A stretch of 64,000 nucleotides of DNA from Bradyrhizobium sp. in8p8 (lineage in GTDB: Bacteria > Pseudomonadota > Alphaproteobacteria > Rhizobiales > Xanthobacteraceae): NCBI RefSeq assembly GCF_000426845.1, contig NZ_AUGD01000009.1, positions 62,001 through 126,000 on the forward strand, given 5' to 3'. Each line of letters starts with the position of its first letter. The first letter of the stretch is position 1. Shown one piece after another: positions 15,900 through 24,208 of this stretch. Position numbers and translations under genes: made by a program. Under the pieces are notes generated by a model, which was given only the letters and a program-made list of their open reading frames with translations, searched no databases and was not told where the DNA came from.

Positions 15900-16607
15900 A
15901 TGACGGTGTTTTCGGCAGCTTCCCTCAGGTCCCCCCGCACGCGCATCAGGTCGCATATCGTCCCGATCGTGCTCGGAGGCGCGTCTGCGGTCGGTGCGGT
16001 CGCGCTCGTCGCCTATCTGCTGTGGCCGACCTGGGGCACGCGCGCCGCGAACGCACCGGACAAGCTGCCGGTGAGCGTCGGCGGCACGCTGTTCAACCTG
16101 CCCAGGGCTGCGATCCGCATGAAGATCCAGCGGCACTCGGGCCCGCAGGAGCGGATCGATCTCGACTTCCTCTATCCCTCGCTGGAGCCGCCCGGCGCGC
16201 CCAAGCACGTCACCGCCGACACGGTGGAAGCCGTGGTGCAATCGATCGATCGCATCTTCCTGTCGATCGCGGCCCATCACGATGCGCTCGCGCCCGAGCA
16301 GCGAACGGCCACGATCTATCCGCGCTATCTCGATCGGGCCGCGACGATGCCTGTGGAAGGCCTGACGATGCGGATGTTCCGCGCCGACACGCCCTACGGA
16401 AGCGAGGACCTCTATTCCGCCGCCAGTCCCGCGCTGACCGCGCGCTGCACGCGCGATGCGGCCACCCCGGGCATGTGCCTCTCCGAGCGCCGCGTCGGCG
16501 GCGCCGACCTCACCTTCCGCTTTCCACGGAGCTGGCTGTCGCAATGGCGCGACGTGGCGGATGCGATGGAGAAGCTGACGGCGCAACTGCGCGGACCGAA
16601 GGGCTGA
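15900..16607 (+). CDS. Single-pass membrane protein of unknown function
   Basis: The N-terminal basic segment is followed by one transmembrane helix (about residues 20-43, VLGGASAVGAVALVAYLLW). The periplasmic part of about 190 residues has two cysteines near the C-terminus (ARCTRDAATPGMCLSER) that could form a disulfide. No catalytic motif is visible. The CtrA box lies about 140 bases upstream, so cell-cycle regulation is possible. Codon use and composition look genuine. Confidence 0.7.
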   Translation: MTVFSAASLRSPRTRIRSHIVPIVLGGASAVGAVALVAYLLWPTWGTRAANAPDKLPVSVGGTLFNLPRAAIRMKIQRHSGPQERIDLDFLYPSLEPPGAPKHVTADTVEAVVQSIDRIFLSIAAHHDALAPEQRTATIYPRYLDRAATMPVEGLTMRMFRADTPYGSEDLYSAASPALTARCTRDAATPGMCLSERRVGGADLTFRFPRSWLSQWRDVADAMEKLTAQLRGPKG

Positions 16608-16652
16608 CCACGGCCGTGCTGACACGGCTCGGTGCCTCTCAAGCCAGAAATT

Positions 16653-16676
16653 CGAAAACAACCCCATGCACAGTAG
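16653..16676 (+). repeat. 24-base dispersed repeat, copy 1
   Basis: The sequence starts CGAAAACAACCCCATG and ends CACAGTAG; it is identical over 24 bases to 58797-58820. Both copies lie just downstream of a coding gene in the same orientation. Confidence 0.7.
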
Positions 16677-16948
16677 CCAAGCCCTTGGCCGGATTTCGTA
16701 TTTCCAGAATCACGGCCTGATCGTCGCGCCGCGAGCGAATGACGTGGCTATACCTCCCCTCCCTGCGGTATTCGCTCCGGCAATTCGTATTCTACGAAAC
16801 TAGCTTGAAGCGACGGGCAAAACAGGGGCAGAATGGCGCGATGAAAAATGCGAGTGGGTCGTGTGAGCCGACCTCGTGACGTCGAGGTGCGGCGGTGACG
16901 GGCTGTTGTTGAAACGATAGAGTACCGGACTGCAGTCGCTGCTGTTCC

Positions 16949-17062
16949 TCGTTGCGAGCCAAGGGCCCCGCGCAAAGCGCGACCCGATGACAGGCTTCAC
17001 GAAGCGATCCAGAATTTCTCCGCGGAAAGACTCTGGATTGCTTCGCTCCGCTCGCAATGACG
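16949..17062. repeat. Palindromic repeat, family A (TTGCGAG...CGCAATGACG), long form
   Basis: The ends TTGCGAG and CTCGCAATGACG are inverted, with inner inverted segments GCGATCCAGA and TCTGGATTGC. The extra segment GGCCCCGCGCAAAGCGCGAC marks a long subtype shared with copies at 58893 and 60352. Confidence 0.75.
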
Positions 17063-17207
17063 GCCTGGAGAGAGCGGATCCAATTTCTCTGCGGTGGGTG
17101 TGGATCCCTCCCCCTGCACAGCAACGCTCGAGGCGTTGCAGCGCGTCCGGGACACGAGAGAGCGCGCGCGGCGAGGATTTCGTTACGCTCGCGACGGCGC
17201 CAAACGC

Positions 17208-17426
17208 CTATTCCTGATCGACGAGATCGTCTTCGAGGATCGCCATCTGGAACTGGAACGAGCGATCGTCGTCCTCGTCGTCGACGAACAGCACGCCGAT
17301 GAACTCCTCGCCGATATAGACCTCGGCGGAATCGTCCTTCTTAGGCCGCGGCACGACGCGGATCTTGGGATTGCCGAATACGCGCTTCAGATACGCGTCG
17401 AGCTTCCTGACTTCCTTGACGTCCAC
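17208..17426 (-). CDS. DUF3126 family protein
   Basis: The product is a 72-residue acidic protein starting (GTG) MDVKEVRKLDAYLKRVFG, with KIRVVPRPKKDDSAEVYIG and a DDEDDDRSFQFQMAILE tail. This is the DUF3126 family of alphaproteobacteria, whose function is unknown. It is repeatedly found beside cysE, as here; the two are co-oriented, but a terminator at 17517-17538 separates them. TTGGAGAC provides the ribosome site. Confidence 0.8.
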   Translation of the reverse strand: MDVKEVRKLDAYLKRVFGNPKIRVVPRPKKDDSAEVYIGEEFIGVLFVDDEDDDRSFQFQMAILEDDLVDQE

Positions 17427-17516
17427 GGCAAGTCTCCAATCGAAATCTAACGTGGCGGGGTTTTAGGACGAGACGCGACGAACCGCCAGCATGAATTGCC
17501 AAAGAATTTGGGGACG

Positions 17517-17538
17517 AAAAAGGCCGGAATTTCCGGCC
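17517..17538 (-). terminator. Terminator of cysE
   Basis: On the minus strand, GGCCGG and CCGGCC (5-nt loop AAATT) are followed directly by TTTTTCG. It is 25 bases beyond the cysE stop codon and upstream of the DUF3126 gene. Confidence 0.8.
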
Positions 17539-17562
17539 CTTCGCGAGCATCATAGCCTGGCC

Positions 17563-18387
17563 TCAAAGCCCCATCGCGTTGATCATCTGGTCCATGGTGC
17601 GCGAGGGCTCGGCGCAGCCGGCTTCGCCGACGATCTTGGCGGGAACGCCCGCAACCGTGACGTTGTGCGGCACGGGCTTGACGACCACCGAGCCGGCAGC
17701 GATGCGCGCGCAATGGCCGATCTCGATGTTGCCGAGAATCTTCGCGCCGGCGCCGATCAGCACGCCGTGCCGGATCTTCGGATGACGATCCTCGTTCTCC
17801 TTGCCGGTGCCGCCGAGCGTGACGCCGTGCAGGATCGAGACGTCGTCCTCGATGATCGCCGTCTCGCCGCAGACGAAGCCGGTGGCGTGGTCGAGGAAGA
17901 TGCCGCGGCCGATGCGCGCGGCGGGATTGATGTCGGTCTGGAACACCGCCGAGGACCGGCTCTGAAGGTAGAATGCGAAGTCCTTGCGGCCCTTCAGGTA
18001 GAGCCAGTGCGCGAGGCGATGGGTCTGGATCGCATGGAAGCCCTTGAAGTAGAGCAAGGGATCGATGAAGCGCGAGGTGGCGGGATCGCGATCGTAGACG
18101 GCGACGAGATCGGCGCGGAAGGCGTTACCGAGATCGGGATCGTCGCGCAGGGCCTCGTCAAAGGTCTGGCGCACCAGATCACCCGACAGCGCGGAATGGT
18201 CGAGCCGGTCGGCGACGCGATGGACCACGGAGTCTTCGAGGCGGCTGTGGTGCAGCACCGTCGAATAGATGAAGGTCGCAAGCTCGGGCTCGCGGTGGAC
18301 GATGTCCTCCGCCTCGCCCCGGATCCGGTCCCAGATCGGATCGAGCGATGCGAGCTTCCCTCCCGGATTGACCTGATGCACTGCCAT
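17563..18387 (-). CDS. cysE: Serine O-acetyltransferase
   Basis: The enzyme makes O-acetyl-L-serine from serine and acetyl-CoA, the first step of cysteine synthesis. The N-terminal helical domain (DPIWDRIRGEAEDIVHREPE) and the hexapeptide left-handed helix with GVTLGGTGKENEDRHPKI, which binds acetyl-CoA and contains the catalytic His, are intact. The 274-aa length is normal. I chose ATG 18387 (MAVHQVNPGGK) with GAGAG upstream. It ends in a good terminator. The C-terminal tail ends INAMGL rather than the Ile that typically inserts into cysteine synthase, so complex formation is uncertain. Confidence 0.93.
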   Translation of the reverse strand: MAVHQVNPGGKLASLDPIWDRIRGEAEDIVHREPELATFIYSTVLHHSRLEDSVVHRVADRLDHSALSGDLVRQTFDEALRDDPDLGNAFRADLVAVYDRDPATSRFIDPLLYFKGFHAIQTHRLAHWLYLKGRKDFAFYLQSRSSAVFQTDINPAARIGRGIFLDHATGFVCGETAIIEDDVSILHGVTLGGTGKENEDRHPKIRHGVLIGAGAKILGNIEIGHCARIAAGSVVVKPVPHNVTVAGVPAKIVGEAGCAEPSRTMDQMINAMGL

Positions 18388-18636
18388 GGGATCTGCTCTC
18401 TCGAATTGGCTTCTTTTGCTGGCTGTATAGCACATCCTAGGCGACAAAGTCCTGACGGGCTTGCCTGAAAGTGAACAGCACCTTGCCTCGCGGGCACCTG
18501 CCAAACCCTTGAAACGTAACCGGTTTCCTCTGACGCCCCAAGCGGCAAGTCGGATCAAGGTGGTCAGAGTTCCACCAAATTCAAGGCGGGCTGCGTCAAA
18601 CTATTGGTGAATTCTCTCCGAGCCGCTATTGCGGTG

Positions 18637-20022
18637 ATGGTCCGAACGAGGGCGGGAGCGGATTTGAGCATCACCACCGATCAATTACGCGCGCGCGCCG
18701 CCGATACGTTATGGCTGCGCCTGACAGCGGCGGCTCTGCCCCTCCTGATGATCGCGCCGGCGTTCTGGAACGGCTATCCGCTGTTGCAATGGGATACCGG
18801 CGGCTATCTCGCACGCTGGTACGAGGGCTATCTCGTCCCCAGCCGCTCCACGGTGTTCGGCCTCTATCTGCATTACGGCGAGAGTTTGGGATTCTGGATC
18901 AACCTCGCCGTCCAGTCGCTGGCGACCCTGTGGCTGCTGCAGCTCACTTTGCGTGTCCTGGGATTGATGCAGACCTTTCGCTTCGTCGCGATCAGCCTCG
19001 GCCTGATCCTGTCGACCGCGCTGCCCTGGCTGGCGAGCATGCTGCTCACCGACATCTTCGCAGGACTTTCGGTGCTGTCGCTGTTCCTGCTGGTGGCTGG
19101 CGCAAGCCACACCTCGACGCTGGAGAAGATCGCGCTGTTCGTCTTCACCGCGTTTGCCGCCGCGACCCACAGCGCCACGCTCGGCGTGCTGCTGGGCCTC
19201 TGCGTCGCGGGTTGGATGGCGCGGCCGCTGCTCGGCAACCGGCTTCCGCTCGCCGGGCTGACGCAAGCGAGCCTCACCATCGTTGCGGGCAGCCTGATGC
19301 TGGTGTCGGCGAATTACGCGCTGTCCGGCAAGCTGGCCTGGACGCCCGGCGGCTATGGCGTCGCCTTCGGCCGCATGATGCAGGACGGCATCGTCGCGCG
19401 CTTTCTCAACGACCGTTGCCCGCGCGAACGCTTCAAGCTCTGTCCCTATCGCAACGAGCTGCCGGCCAGCGCCGACGAATTCCTGTGGGGCAAGAGCATG
19501 TTCAACACGCTCGGACGCTTCGAAGGCATGAACGACGAGATGAGCTACATCGTCGTGCATTCCCTCAAGGACTATCCTGCCTGGCAGGCCGCCGCGGCGC
19601 TGCGCGCGACGGGACAGCAATTGCTGCACGTGGCGACCGGCGAAGGCACCAATGGCTGGATCCCGCACACCTACGGCATCATCGAGCGCTACATCCCCGA
19701 GCAGGTTGCGCCGATGCGGGCCGCGCGGCAGCAGCACTGGGCAATCGATTTCGACTACGTCAACTGGCTGCATGTCCCCGTCGCGCTGGCCTCGATGCTG
19801 GCCCTGGTTACGCTGCTTGCGCATGCGCTGGCGAACCGCCGGCTTGACGACCTCACGCTGCTGGCGGGGACCGTGGCGCTGGCCCTGCTCGGCAACGCCT
19901 TCATCTGCGGCGTCATCTCCGGTCCGCACGATCGCTACGGCGCGCGGATGGTGTGGGTTGCCACCTTCGTGGTGCTGATGGCGCTTGCGCGCCGTTTCGG
20001 CGGCGACGTTGAAGCGCGATGA
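18637..20022 (+). CDS. Polytopic membrane protein of unknown function
   Basis: About 10 hydrophobic helices span the 461-residue product, with a large soluble segment near residues 250-360 containing CPRERFKLCPYRNELP and WIPHTYGIIERYIPEQ. The early motif NGYPLLQWDTGGYLARWYEG resembles the first periplasmic loop of GT-C type membrane glycosyltransferase-like proteins, but no DxD or catalytic pair is clear. Start is uncertain: ATG 18637 is given, while a TTG at 18664 follows GGGAGCGGAT. Its last 40 codons and 115 bp of downstream DNA are duplicated at 22563. Confidence 0.7.
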   Translation: MVRTRAGADLSITTDQLRARAADTLWLRLTAAALPLLMIAPAFWNGYPLLQWDTGGYLARWYEGYLVPSRSTVFGLYLHYGESLGFWINLAVQSLATLWLLQLTLRVLGLMQTFRFVAISLGLILSTALPWLASMLLTDIFAGLSVLSLFLLVAGASHTSTLEKIALFVFTAFAAATHSATLGVLLGLCVAGWMARPLLGNRLPLAGLTQASLTIVAGSLMLVSANYALSGKLAWTPGGYGVAFGRMMQDGIVARFLNDRCPRERFKLCPYRNELPASADEFLWGKSMFNTLGRFEGMNDEMSYIVVHSLKDYPAWQAAAALRATGQQLLHVATGEGTNGWIPHTYGIIERYIPEQVAPMRAARQQHWAIDFDYVNWLHVPVALASMLALVTLLAHALANRRLDDLTLLAGTVALALLGNAFICGVISGPHDRYGARMVWVATFVVLMALARRFGGDVEAR

Positions 20023-20136
20023 GATCGGGGTGTAACGTCATCGCGCTTGGTAGCTCTTTCGAGCTCGACCTCCCGCGCCGACGGCTTCCCATCTCGACGG
20101 CACTCATGCTCGCGGCGAACATAGCCAAGCGGGCCG
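19900..20136 (+). repeat. Long direct repeat, copy 1 (gene 3' end plus flank)
   Basis: This segment matches 22563-22803 with scattered substitutions and a few small indels. It covers the last 40 codons of the membrane-protein gene and about 115 bp beyond its stop. The two copies bracket a 2.4-kb accessory segment. Confidence 0.8.
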
Positions 20137-20462
20137 GCCTGAGCGCTGAATCAGCGGATGCAACGGGACGGGGCTTTGCGGCTTGCTGGAACGGGCCGAT
20201 GCTCATGGCGGACGGAGTCGCCGGCCGTTACATCCTGGCTGGCCGCCCAATAGCAGGCCTTGGCGACTCCGGCAGCGCTCGGAGCGGCGACCGGTGACCC
20301 AGAGCAGACGTGTGCGCTGTAAATGAGCAGGCTACTCAAACTGAGTAGCTCGCTCTAGGACGAAAGAACGCCCGAATAATCTCGGAGAACATGTGAAGCC
20401 GTGATAGCGTTTCACGATCACTGAACGACTTGTGGCTTATGACAGTGACTGAGAGACAATTT
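20023..20462. other. Gene-free left part of the accessory segment
   Basis: The first 115 bases are repeat flank. Beyond that no frame has protein-like composition. The region is noticeably less GC-rich than the flanking genes. Confidence 0.45.
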
Positions 20463-20490
20463 GCGCTCCCGCCTGAATGAGGGGGAGCGC
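20463..20490 (+). promoter_or_regulatory. Hairpin that pairs with the ribosome-binding site of the next gene
   Basis: GCGCTCCC (20463-20470) and GGGAGCGC (20483-20490) form a perfect 8-bp stem with a 12-nt loop. The GGGGGAG ribosome site of the gene at 20492 lies in and next to the 3' arm, so folding would hide it. Confidence 0.5.
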
Positions 20491-20491
20491 C

Positions 20492-20659
20492 ATGTGCGAC
20501 AAATGCGATGAAATCGATAGGATGGTCAGCCAGTGGAAATTTATTCAATCATCAGCCACTGAACCCTTGGCCATCGAATTGCTTCGTATCGACATCGACG
20601 AACTCCTTCGTAGAAAGCACGAACTGCACAACGATCCGAAAGCTTCGGCCGATGAATAG
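20492..20659 (+). CDS. Small hypothetical protein (MCDKC type)
   Basis: The 55-residue product starts MCDKCDEIDRMVSQWKFIQS and continues with two amphipathic helices (LAIELLRIDIDELLRRKHEL). A leading Cys-x-x-Cys pair followed by helices is seen in many small uncharacterised Bradyrhizobium proteins. The CxxC could bind metal or form a disulfide. GGGGGAG is seven bases upstream, but within a hairpin. It lies inside the accessory segment. Confidence 0.6.
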   Translation: MCDKCDEIDRMVSQWKFIQSSATEPLAIELLRIDIDELLRRKHELHNDPKASADE

Positions 20660-20771
20660 CTCTCATCAGGCGGCGTGTTTCTTTTAATGCGTCGGCAGAA
20701 TTTTTATGGTGCTGTTCCCTGCGATACCTCGTTCAGGCTTGCAGGGTGGTGGCCACCAAGCCTTGCATATC

Positions 20772-21152
20772 CTAATGCCGCTTTCGAGTCGCGAGCAGTT
20801 GGCGGATGTGGTCGAGCACGGGGCGATAATCAAGCTTCTTCGCCGCCTGGGGCCCCCCTTCGCAAAGGTCACCCGCGAGCGCAAGGACCTTCCCGACCGT
20901 CGCGCCTAGCATCGTCTTCACGGCTGGATAGTTGCTCCGTATCCACGCGGAAAGAGCAAACCCGGAACCGGTGGGAGCACCTACATCGATCAAGGCAACA
21001 TCGATGTTGTGTTTGCCACCTTCGAGGCATTCACGAGCATCCTCGTGCTGAGCTGCTTCCACCACGCGGTAGCCGCACTCGCGAAGGTACTCCGCCAGCG
21101 GGTGACGCACGAGGACGTCCTGCTCGACGATCATCACAGTTGCTGCTTGCAT
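20772..21152 (-). CDS. Stand-alone receiver-domain response regulator (second of a pair)
   Basis: A 126-residue CheY-like receiver: acidic pocket in VMIVEQDVLVRHPLAEYL, phospho-acceptor Asp in DVALIDVGAPTGSGFALSAW, and Thr switch in MLGATVG. The usual Lys-Pro near the end is replaced by KKLDYRP, so the active site may be altered. There is no output domain. It starts five bases after the stop of the other receiver gene, so the two are cotranscribed. No histidine kinase is in the window. Confidence 0.8.
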   Translation of the reverse strand: MQAATVMIVEQDVLVRHPLAEYLRECGYRVVEAAQHEDARECLEGGKHNIDVALIDVGAPTGSGFALSAWIRSNYPAVKTMLGATVGKVLALAGDLCEGGPQAAKKLDYRPVLDHIRQLLATRKRH

Positions 21153-21157
21153 GTATA

Positions 21158-21577
21158 TTACGGCGCCGAGCCGAGCATCTCCGCGATCAGCGCTGCGATC
21201 TGCTTGGGATCGTACGGCTTGCTGATGAACCTACCTACGCGGCTCGCTGCGCTCTCCAATTCTACGCTTCCAGAGGCAACAAGGATAAGCAGCATTGGTT
21301 GCATGACGCGCAGCTTCCCGGCCAGTTCAAGACCATCAAGGGTTCCGGGCATTCGGATGTCGGTTATAAGCGCGTCAACTCGCTCGCCTGAGGAGATGTA
21401 GTCCATCGCTTCGTCGGCAGTGCTCGCCTCAACAACCTCAAACCCCGCAGTTCGAAGCTGCTCAGCTACGTCAAATCGGATGAACCATTCGTCCTCCACC
21501 AGCAAAACCCTGACCCGATCGCTCTCTAGCTGCTCTTGGGGGACCATCGTCGGCTCCGCAGATGACCGGGAGCCCAA
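21158..21577 (-). CDS. Stand-alone receiver-domain response regulator (first of a pair)
   Basis: A canonical receiver: VRVLLVEDEWFIRFDVAEQL, phospho-Asp in DALITDIRMPGTLDGLELA, Ser switch in LVASGS, and Lys-Pro in RFISKPYDPKQI. There is no output domain, so it probably signals by protein contact, like the CheY/FixJ-N-type proteins often fed by hybrid HWE kinases in rhizobia. ATG 21577 is given; ATG 21544 (MVPQEQLES) is an alternative. It is the first gene of a two-receiver operon in the accessory segment. Confidence 0.85.
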   Translation of the reverse strand: MGSRSSAEPTMVPQEQLESDRVRVLLVEDEWFIRFDVAEQLRTAGFEVVEASTADEAMDYISSGERVDALITDIRMPGTLDGLELAGKLRVMQPMLLILVASGSVELESAASRVGRFISKPYDPKQIAALIAEMLGSAP

Positions 21578-21909
21578 CTAGCTGAGGGGTCGAACGTTCC
21601 AAGCCATTGAGTTCTCTGCAGTTTGGAAGTCCGAAGCGCAGAGGCGGAATATCCGCAAGGCGGTACGCAAAATTTGATATCGCCGTCAGGGTCAGGGGCT
21701 CTGACCTACCTGCGACGACCCCGCGTTGTCGTGATGCCACAAAAGCGTCGGTTCATGACCCTCTGCTGGTGAGCTGCGGCCCGGTACCTCTGAGGGAGGG
21801 ACTTCAGTTAGGAACAATAGAGTCGACTGATTGTTTGCGGCATGCGCCGAGCGTTTGAACTAAACCTCGGTGAGGATGTAGTCCATCAGCTCCCGCCGAC
21901 GGGTCGGTA
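21578..21909. other. Gene-free stretch in the accessory segment
   Basis: No convincing gene on either strand. It should contain the promoter of the receiver pair reading leftward and possibly of the small gene reading rightward. A short palindrome, GGTCAGGGGCTCTGACC, is at about 21690. Confidence 0.4.
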
Positions 21910-22143
21910 TTGCCTGCATCACTCCAAGAGAGCCTCGACCGGATCGAGCAACAGATTCGGGCCTACGAGGCATACGATCTGGCCGAGAAGGCCCGGTTCG
22001 CCCGCGAATCCTGGCTATGGACAGCAGAAGAGCGAATCGAATGGCAGGAAACTCAATCTGACAACGGCAGGGTACTTCGTGATCTGCGTGAGCAGGCCGA
22101 TGCCCTGCGTCAAAAGCTGACGCCCTTTCAAAAACCGGCATAA
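21910..22143 (+). CDS. Small helical/coiled-coil hypothetical protein
   Basis: From a TTG at 21910 the 77-residue product reads as continuous charged helix (ESLDRIEQQIRAYEAYDLAE, ERIEWQETQSDNGRVLRDLR). Composition is convincingly protein-like, with heptad-type spacing, but no family is recognised and there is no strong ribosome site. Upstream in-frame sequence is poor. It may be a young or decaying gene of the accessory segment. Confidence 0.45.
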   Translation: MPASLQESLDRIEQQIRAYEAYDLAEKARFARESWLWTAEERIEWQETQSDNGRVLRDLREQADALRQKLTPFQKPA

Positions 22144-22562
22144 CCTGAGAGCCGCGAACCGATACCCTGAGGGAGCGCGAACGTGGAGGGCAACATAGCG
22201 GGTTGCCGAGCTGCGCAAACACGTCGGGCGGATCACCGGCGAGCCCCGATCTTACCGAGGCCGCGGCAGGCTGTTCGAAAAATCTGACGATGCACTCTCT
22301 CAGGCTTAGAACCTTCGCGCCTACGAACACCCAGGACAGCCACGCAGGAAGCACACGACTGGCGCGTCATCGCGAGCAGTCAACCAGTCAGCGGCGGTAA
22401 GAAGCTGGCAAATGGCTCCTGCCGGAATCGAAACAAAGCCCTCGCTGACGGGCGAATAAAGGCGAACAGTCCCGCCACCCCCGAGCGGCTCTCAGCATCT
22501 ATCGGTGGCGTGAACGCAGGTGCGCTCCCGTTCATCAACGGTCCCCAGGACATTCCTTGACG
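22144..22562. other. Gene-free right part of the accessory segment
   Basis: No protein-like frame was seen. It ends at the second copy of the long direct repeat. Confidence 0.45.
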
Positions 22563-22685
22563 TTCGTCTGCGGCGTCATCTCCGGCCCGCACGATCGCTA
22601 CGGCGCGCGGATGGTGCGGGTTGCCACCTTCGTGGCGCTGATGGCGCTGGCGCGCCGTTTCGGCGGCGACGTTGAAGCGCGATGA
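22563..22685 (+). pseudogene. 3' fragment of the membrane-protein gene (duplicate)
   Basis: Forty codons read CGVISGPHDRYGARMVRVAT, then FVALMALARRFGGDVEAR and stop, nearly identical to the end of the gene that stops at 20022. No 5' part is present, so it is a gene fragment created by duplication. Confidence 0.8.
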
Positions 22686-22803
22686 GATTGGGTGAAGCGT
22701 CATCGCGCTTGGTACCTTGTTCAAGCATGCGCTCCACGCCGACGGCCTCCCTCCCCATTTCCACCGCACTCATCCTTGCGGCGACCATAGCCCAGCGTGC
22801 GGC
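22563..22803 (+). repeat. Long direct repeat, copy 2
   Basis: Counterpart of 19900-20136, same orientation. Similarity fades after about 22803, and starts abruptly at 22563. Confidence 0.8.
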
Positions 22804-22903
22804 CACGCGCCCATTTAGCAGAACGAGCGGCACATCGGACGTCCGCGACAAGGAAGGTATGGGGACTGCGAGGAACGCACGAGCTGTTTCCTGATTGTCA
22901 GGC

Positions 22904-23146
22904 ATGCCACGCTACTACTTCGACTCCCGTGACAATGAAAAATTCGTCTCAGATGAGATCGGCGTCGAGGTCGCCTCCCTGCAGGAGGTAAAGACGCTGG
23001 CCTCCACTGCTATGGCCGAGCTCGCTAGGGACGTGCTGCCCGGTTCGGTGGCTCGAAGGTTGGCGATTGAAGTTCGTGACGAGTTCGGCCTGCTCCTCAG
23101 CGTCTGCCTCCGTTTCGAGATCGAACCGGCACGACAAATAAGATAG
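22904..23146 (+). CDS. DUF6894-type small protein
   Basis: The 80-residue product starts MPRYYFDSRDNEKFVSDEIG and contains ASTAMAELARDVLPG and RLAIEVRDEFGLLLSVCLRF. This is the very common small rhizobial family with a leading MPRYYFD and a central A-x-x-A-L/M-AE-x-ARD helix (DUF6894). Function is unknown; multiple paralogues per genome are usual. It precedes the Crp-type regulator by about 150 bases in the same orientation. Confidence 0.75.
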   Translation: MPRYYFDSRDNEKFVSDEIGVEVASLQEVKTLASTAMAELARDVLPGSVARRLAIEVRDEFGLLLSVCLRFEIEPARQIR

Positions 23147-23299
23147 AGCAGGTTTGGAACCTTTCCCTTAACCTGTGATTGTTGATTACCACCGGCCGAA
23201 GCATTGGGCGCTGGTGGCTGAGAGTTTTGTGCTCCCGCCTGTCTCGGCCGGAGCGGCGAGTTCCATCCGGCTCAAATTTCTCAAGCGTGGAGAAGTGCG

Positions 23300-24028
23300 A
23301 TGCCCGGTAGCCCAACGGCTGCGCTCGTTCAAAAACTCACCAAAACCAATCGGCTTGACCAGGACGATATTCTGGCGATTCAACAGCTTCCGATCCAGAG
23401 CAAGCGGGTTCCCGCCCAGCACTGCTTCGTCCATGACGGTGACCGCCCATCGGAATCCTGTCTCATCGTCGATGGGTTCGCCTTCCGCTCCAAGCTGACG
23501 CCGGACGGTCAGCGGCAAATTCTCTCGCTCCACATTCCAGGAGAAATCCCGGACCTGCAAAGCCTGCACTTGCACGTCATGGACCATGACTTGACGACGC
23601 TCACGGAATGCACCCTCGGATTCATCAAGCACGAAGCCTTACGGGAGCTGAATCTGAGGAGGCCCAACGTAGCTTCTGCGCTCTGGCGCGAAACCTTGAT
23701 CGACGCCGCAATCTTCAGGGAATGGATCGTCAATGTCGGGCGCAGGCCGGCGCGGGTCCGAACTGCCCACCTGCTGGCGGAGCTCTATGAGCGGCTCGAA
23801 CTGATCGGACGAACCACGAATGGGTCCTTTGAATTGCCCATCACTCAGATCGAGCTGGCGGACTGCCTTGGATTGTCGGTCGTGCATGTCAACCGGACCC
23901 TGCAGGAGCTTCGTCACGACGGTCTCATCGCAACGGAACGCAGAACCTTCCACTTGCTCGATAAGAGCGGGGTGGAGGAAGCAGGGCAATTCGAGAAGAT
24001 CTACCTGCACCAACGTCCTGCGCTTTGA
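23300..24028 (+). CDS. Crp/Fnr family transcription regulator
   Basis: A cyclic-nucleotide-binding-type beta barrel occupies about residues 25-125 (VHDGDRPSESCLIVDGFAFR, QILSLHIPGEIPDLQSLHL). A C-terminal winged helix follows, with LPITQIELADCLGLSVVHVN and RTLQELRHDGLIATERRTF as the recognition region. There are no Fnr-type N-terminal cysteine cluster residues, so it is probably not an Fe-S oxygen sensor. This subgroup is abundant in Bradyrhizobium and its effectors are unknown. ATG 23300 has GGAGAAG upstream. Confidence 0.88.
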   Translation: MPGSPTAALVQKLTKTNRLDQDDILAIQQLPIQSKRVPAQHCFVHDGDRPSESCLIVDGFAFRSKLTPDGQRQILSLHIPGEIPDLQSLHLHVMDHDLTTLTECTLGFIKHEALRELNLRRPNVASALWRETLIDAAIFREWIVNVGRRPARVRTAHLLAELYERLELIGRTTNGSFELPITQIELADCLGLSVVHVNRTLQELRHDGLIATERRTFHLLDKSGVEEAGQFEKIYLHQRPAL

Positions 24029-24208
24029 AGAAGGAAAGCCTCCCCTGCATCGACACTTCTGGTTGCCCCTTGCCGACGTCCCGCCGTCCTCGATCCGTCG
24101 TCTCAATCGGCGCCAAGCGGACTCCCGATGTCTGCGCATGAAGGCGTGGACAACTGGCATGACATCAGGAGTATTGACCGACGAGCTCATCGGCGAAGAC
24201 AGCATGCC

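Larger units (their letters stand above)
16608..17207. other. 600-bp gene-free stretch containing repeats
   Basis: No protein-like frame was found. It holds a copy of the 24-base dispersed repeat at 16653 and a long palindromic repeat at 16949-17062. The remainder (16740-16900) has lower GC in places and may be a remnant of an older element. Confidence 0.55.

Noticed and set aside
20019..20297. 92-codon plus-strand frame after the membrane-protein gene
   Set aside because: It overlaps the duplicated flank, has no ribosome site, and the matching region in the second copy is not open in the same way.
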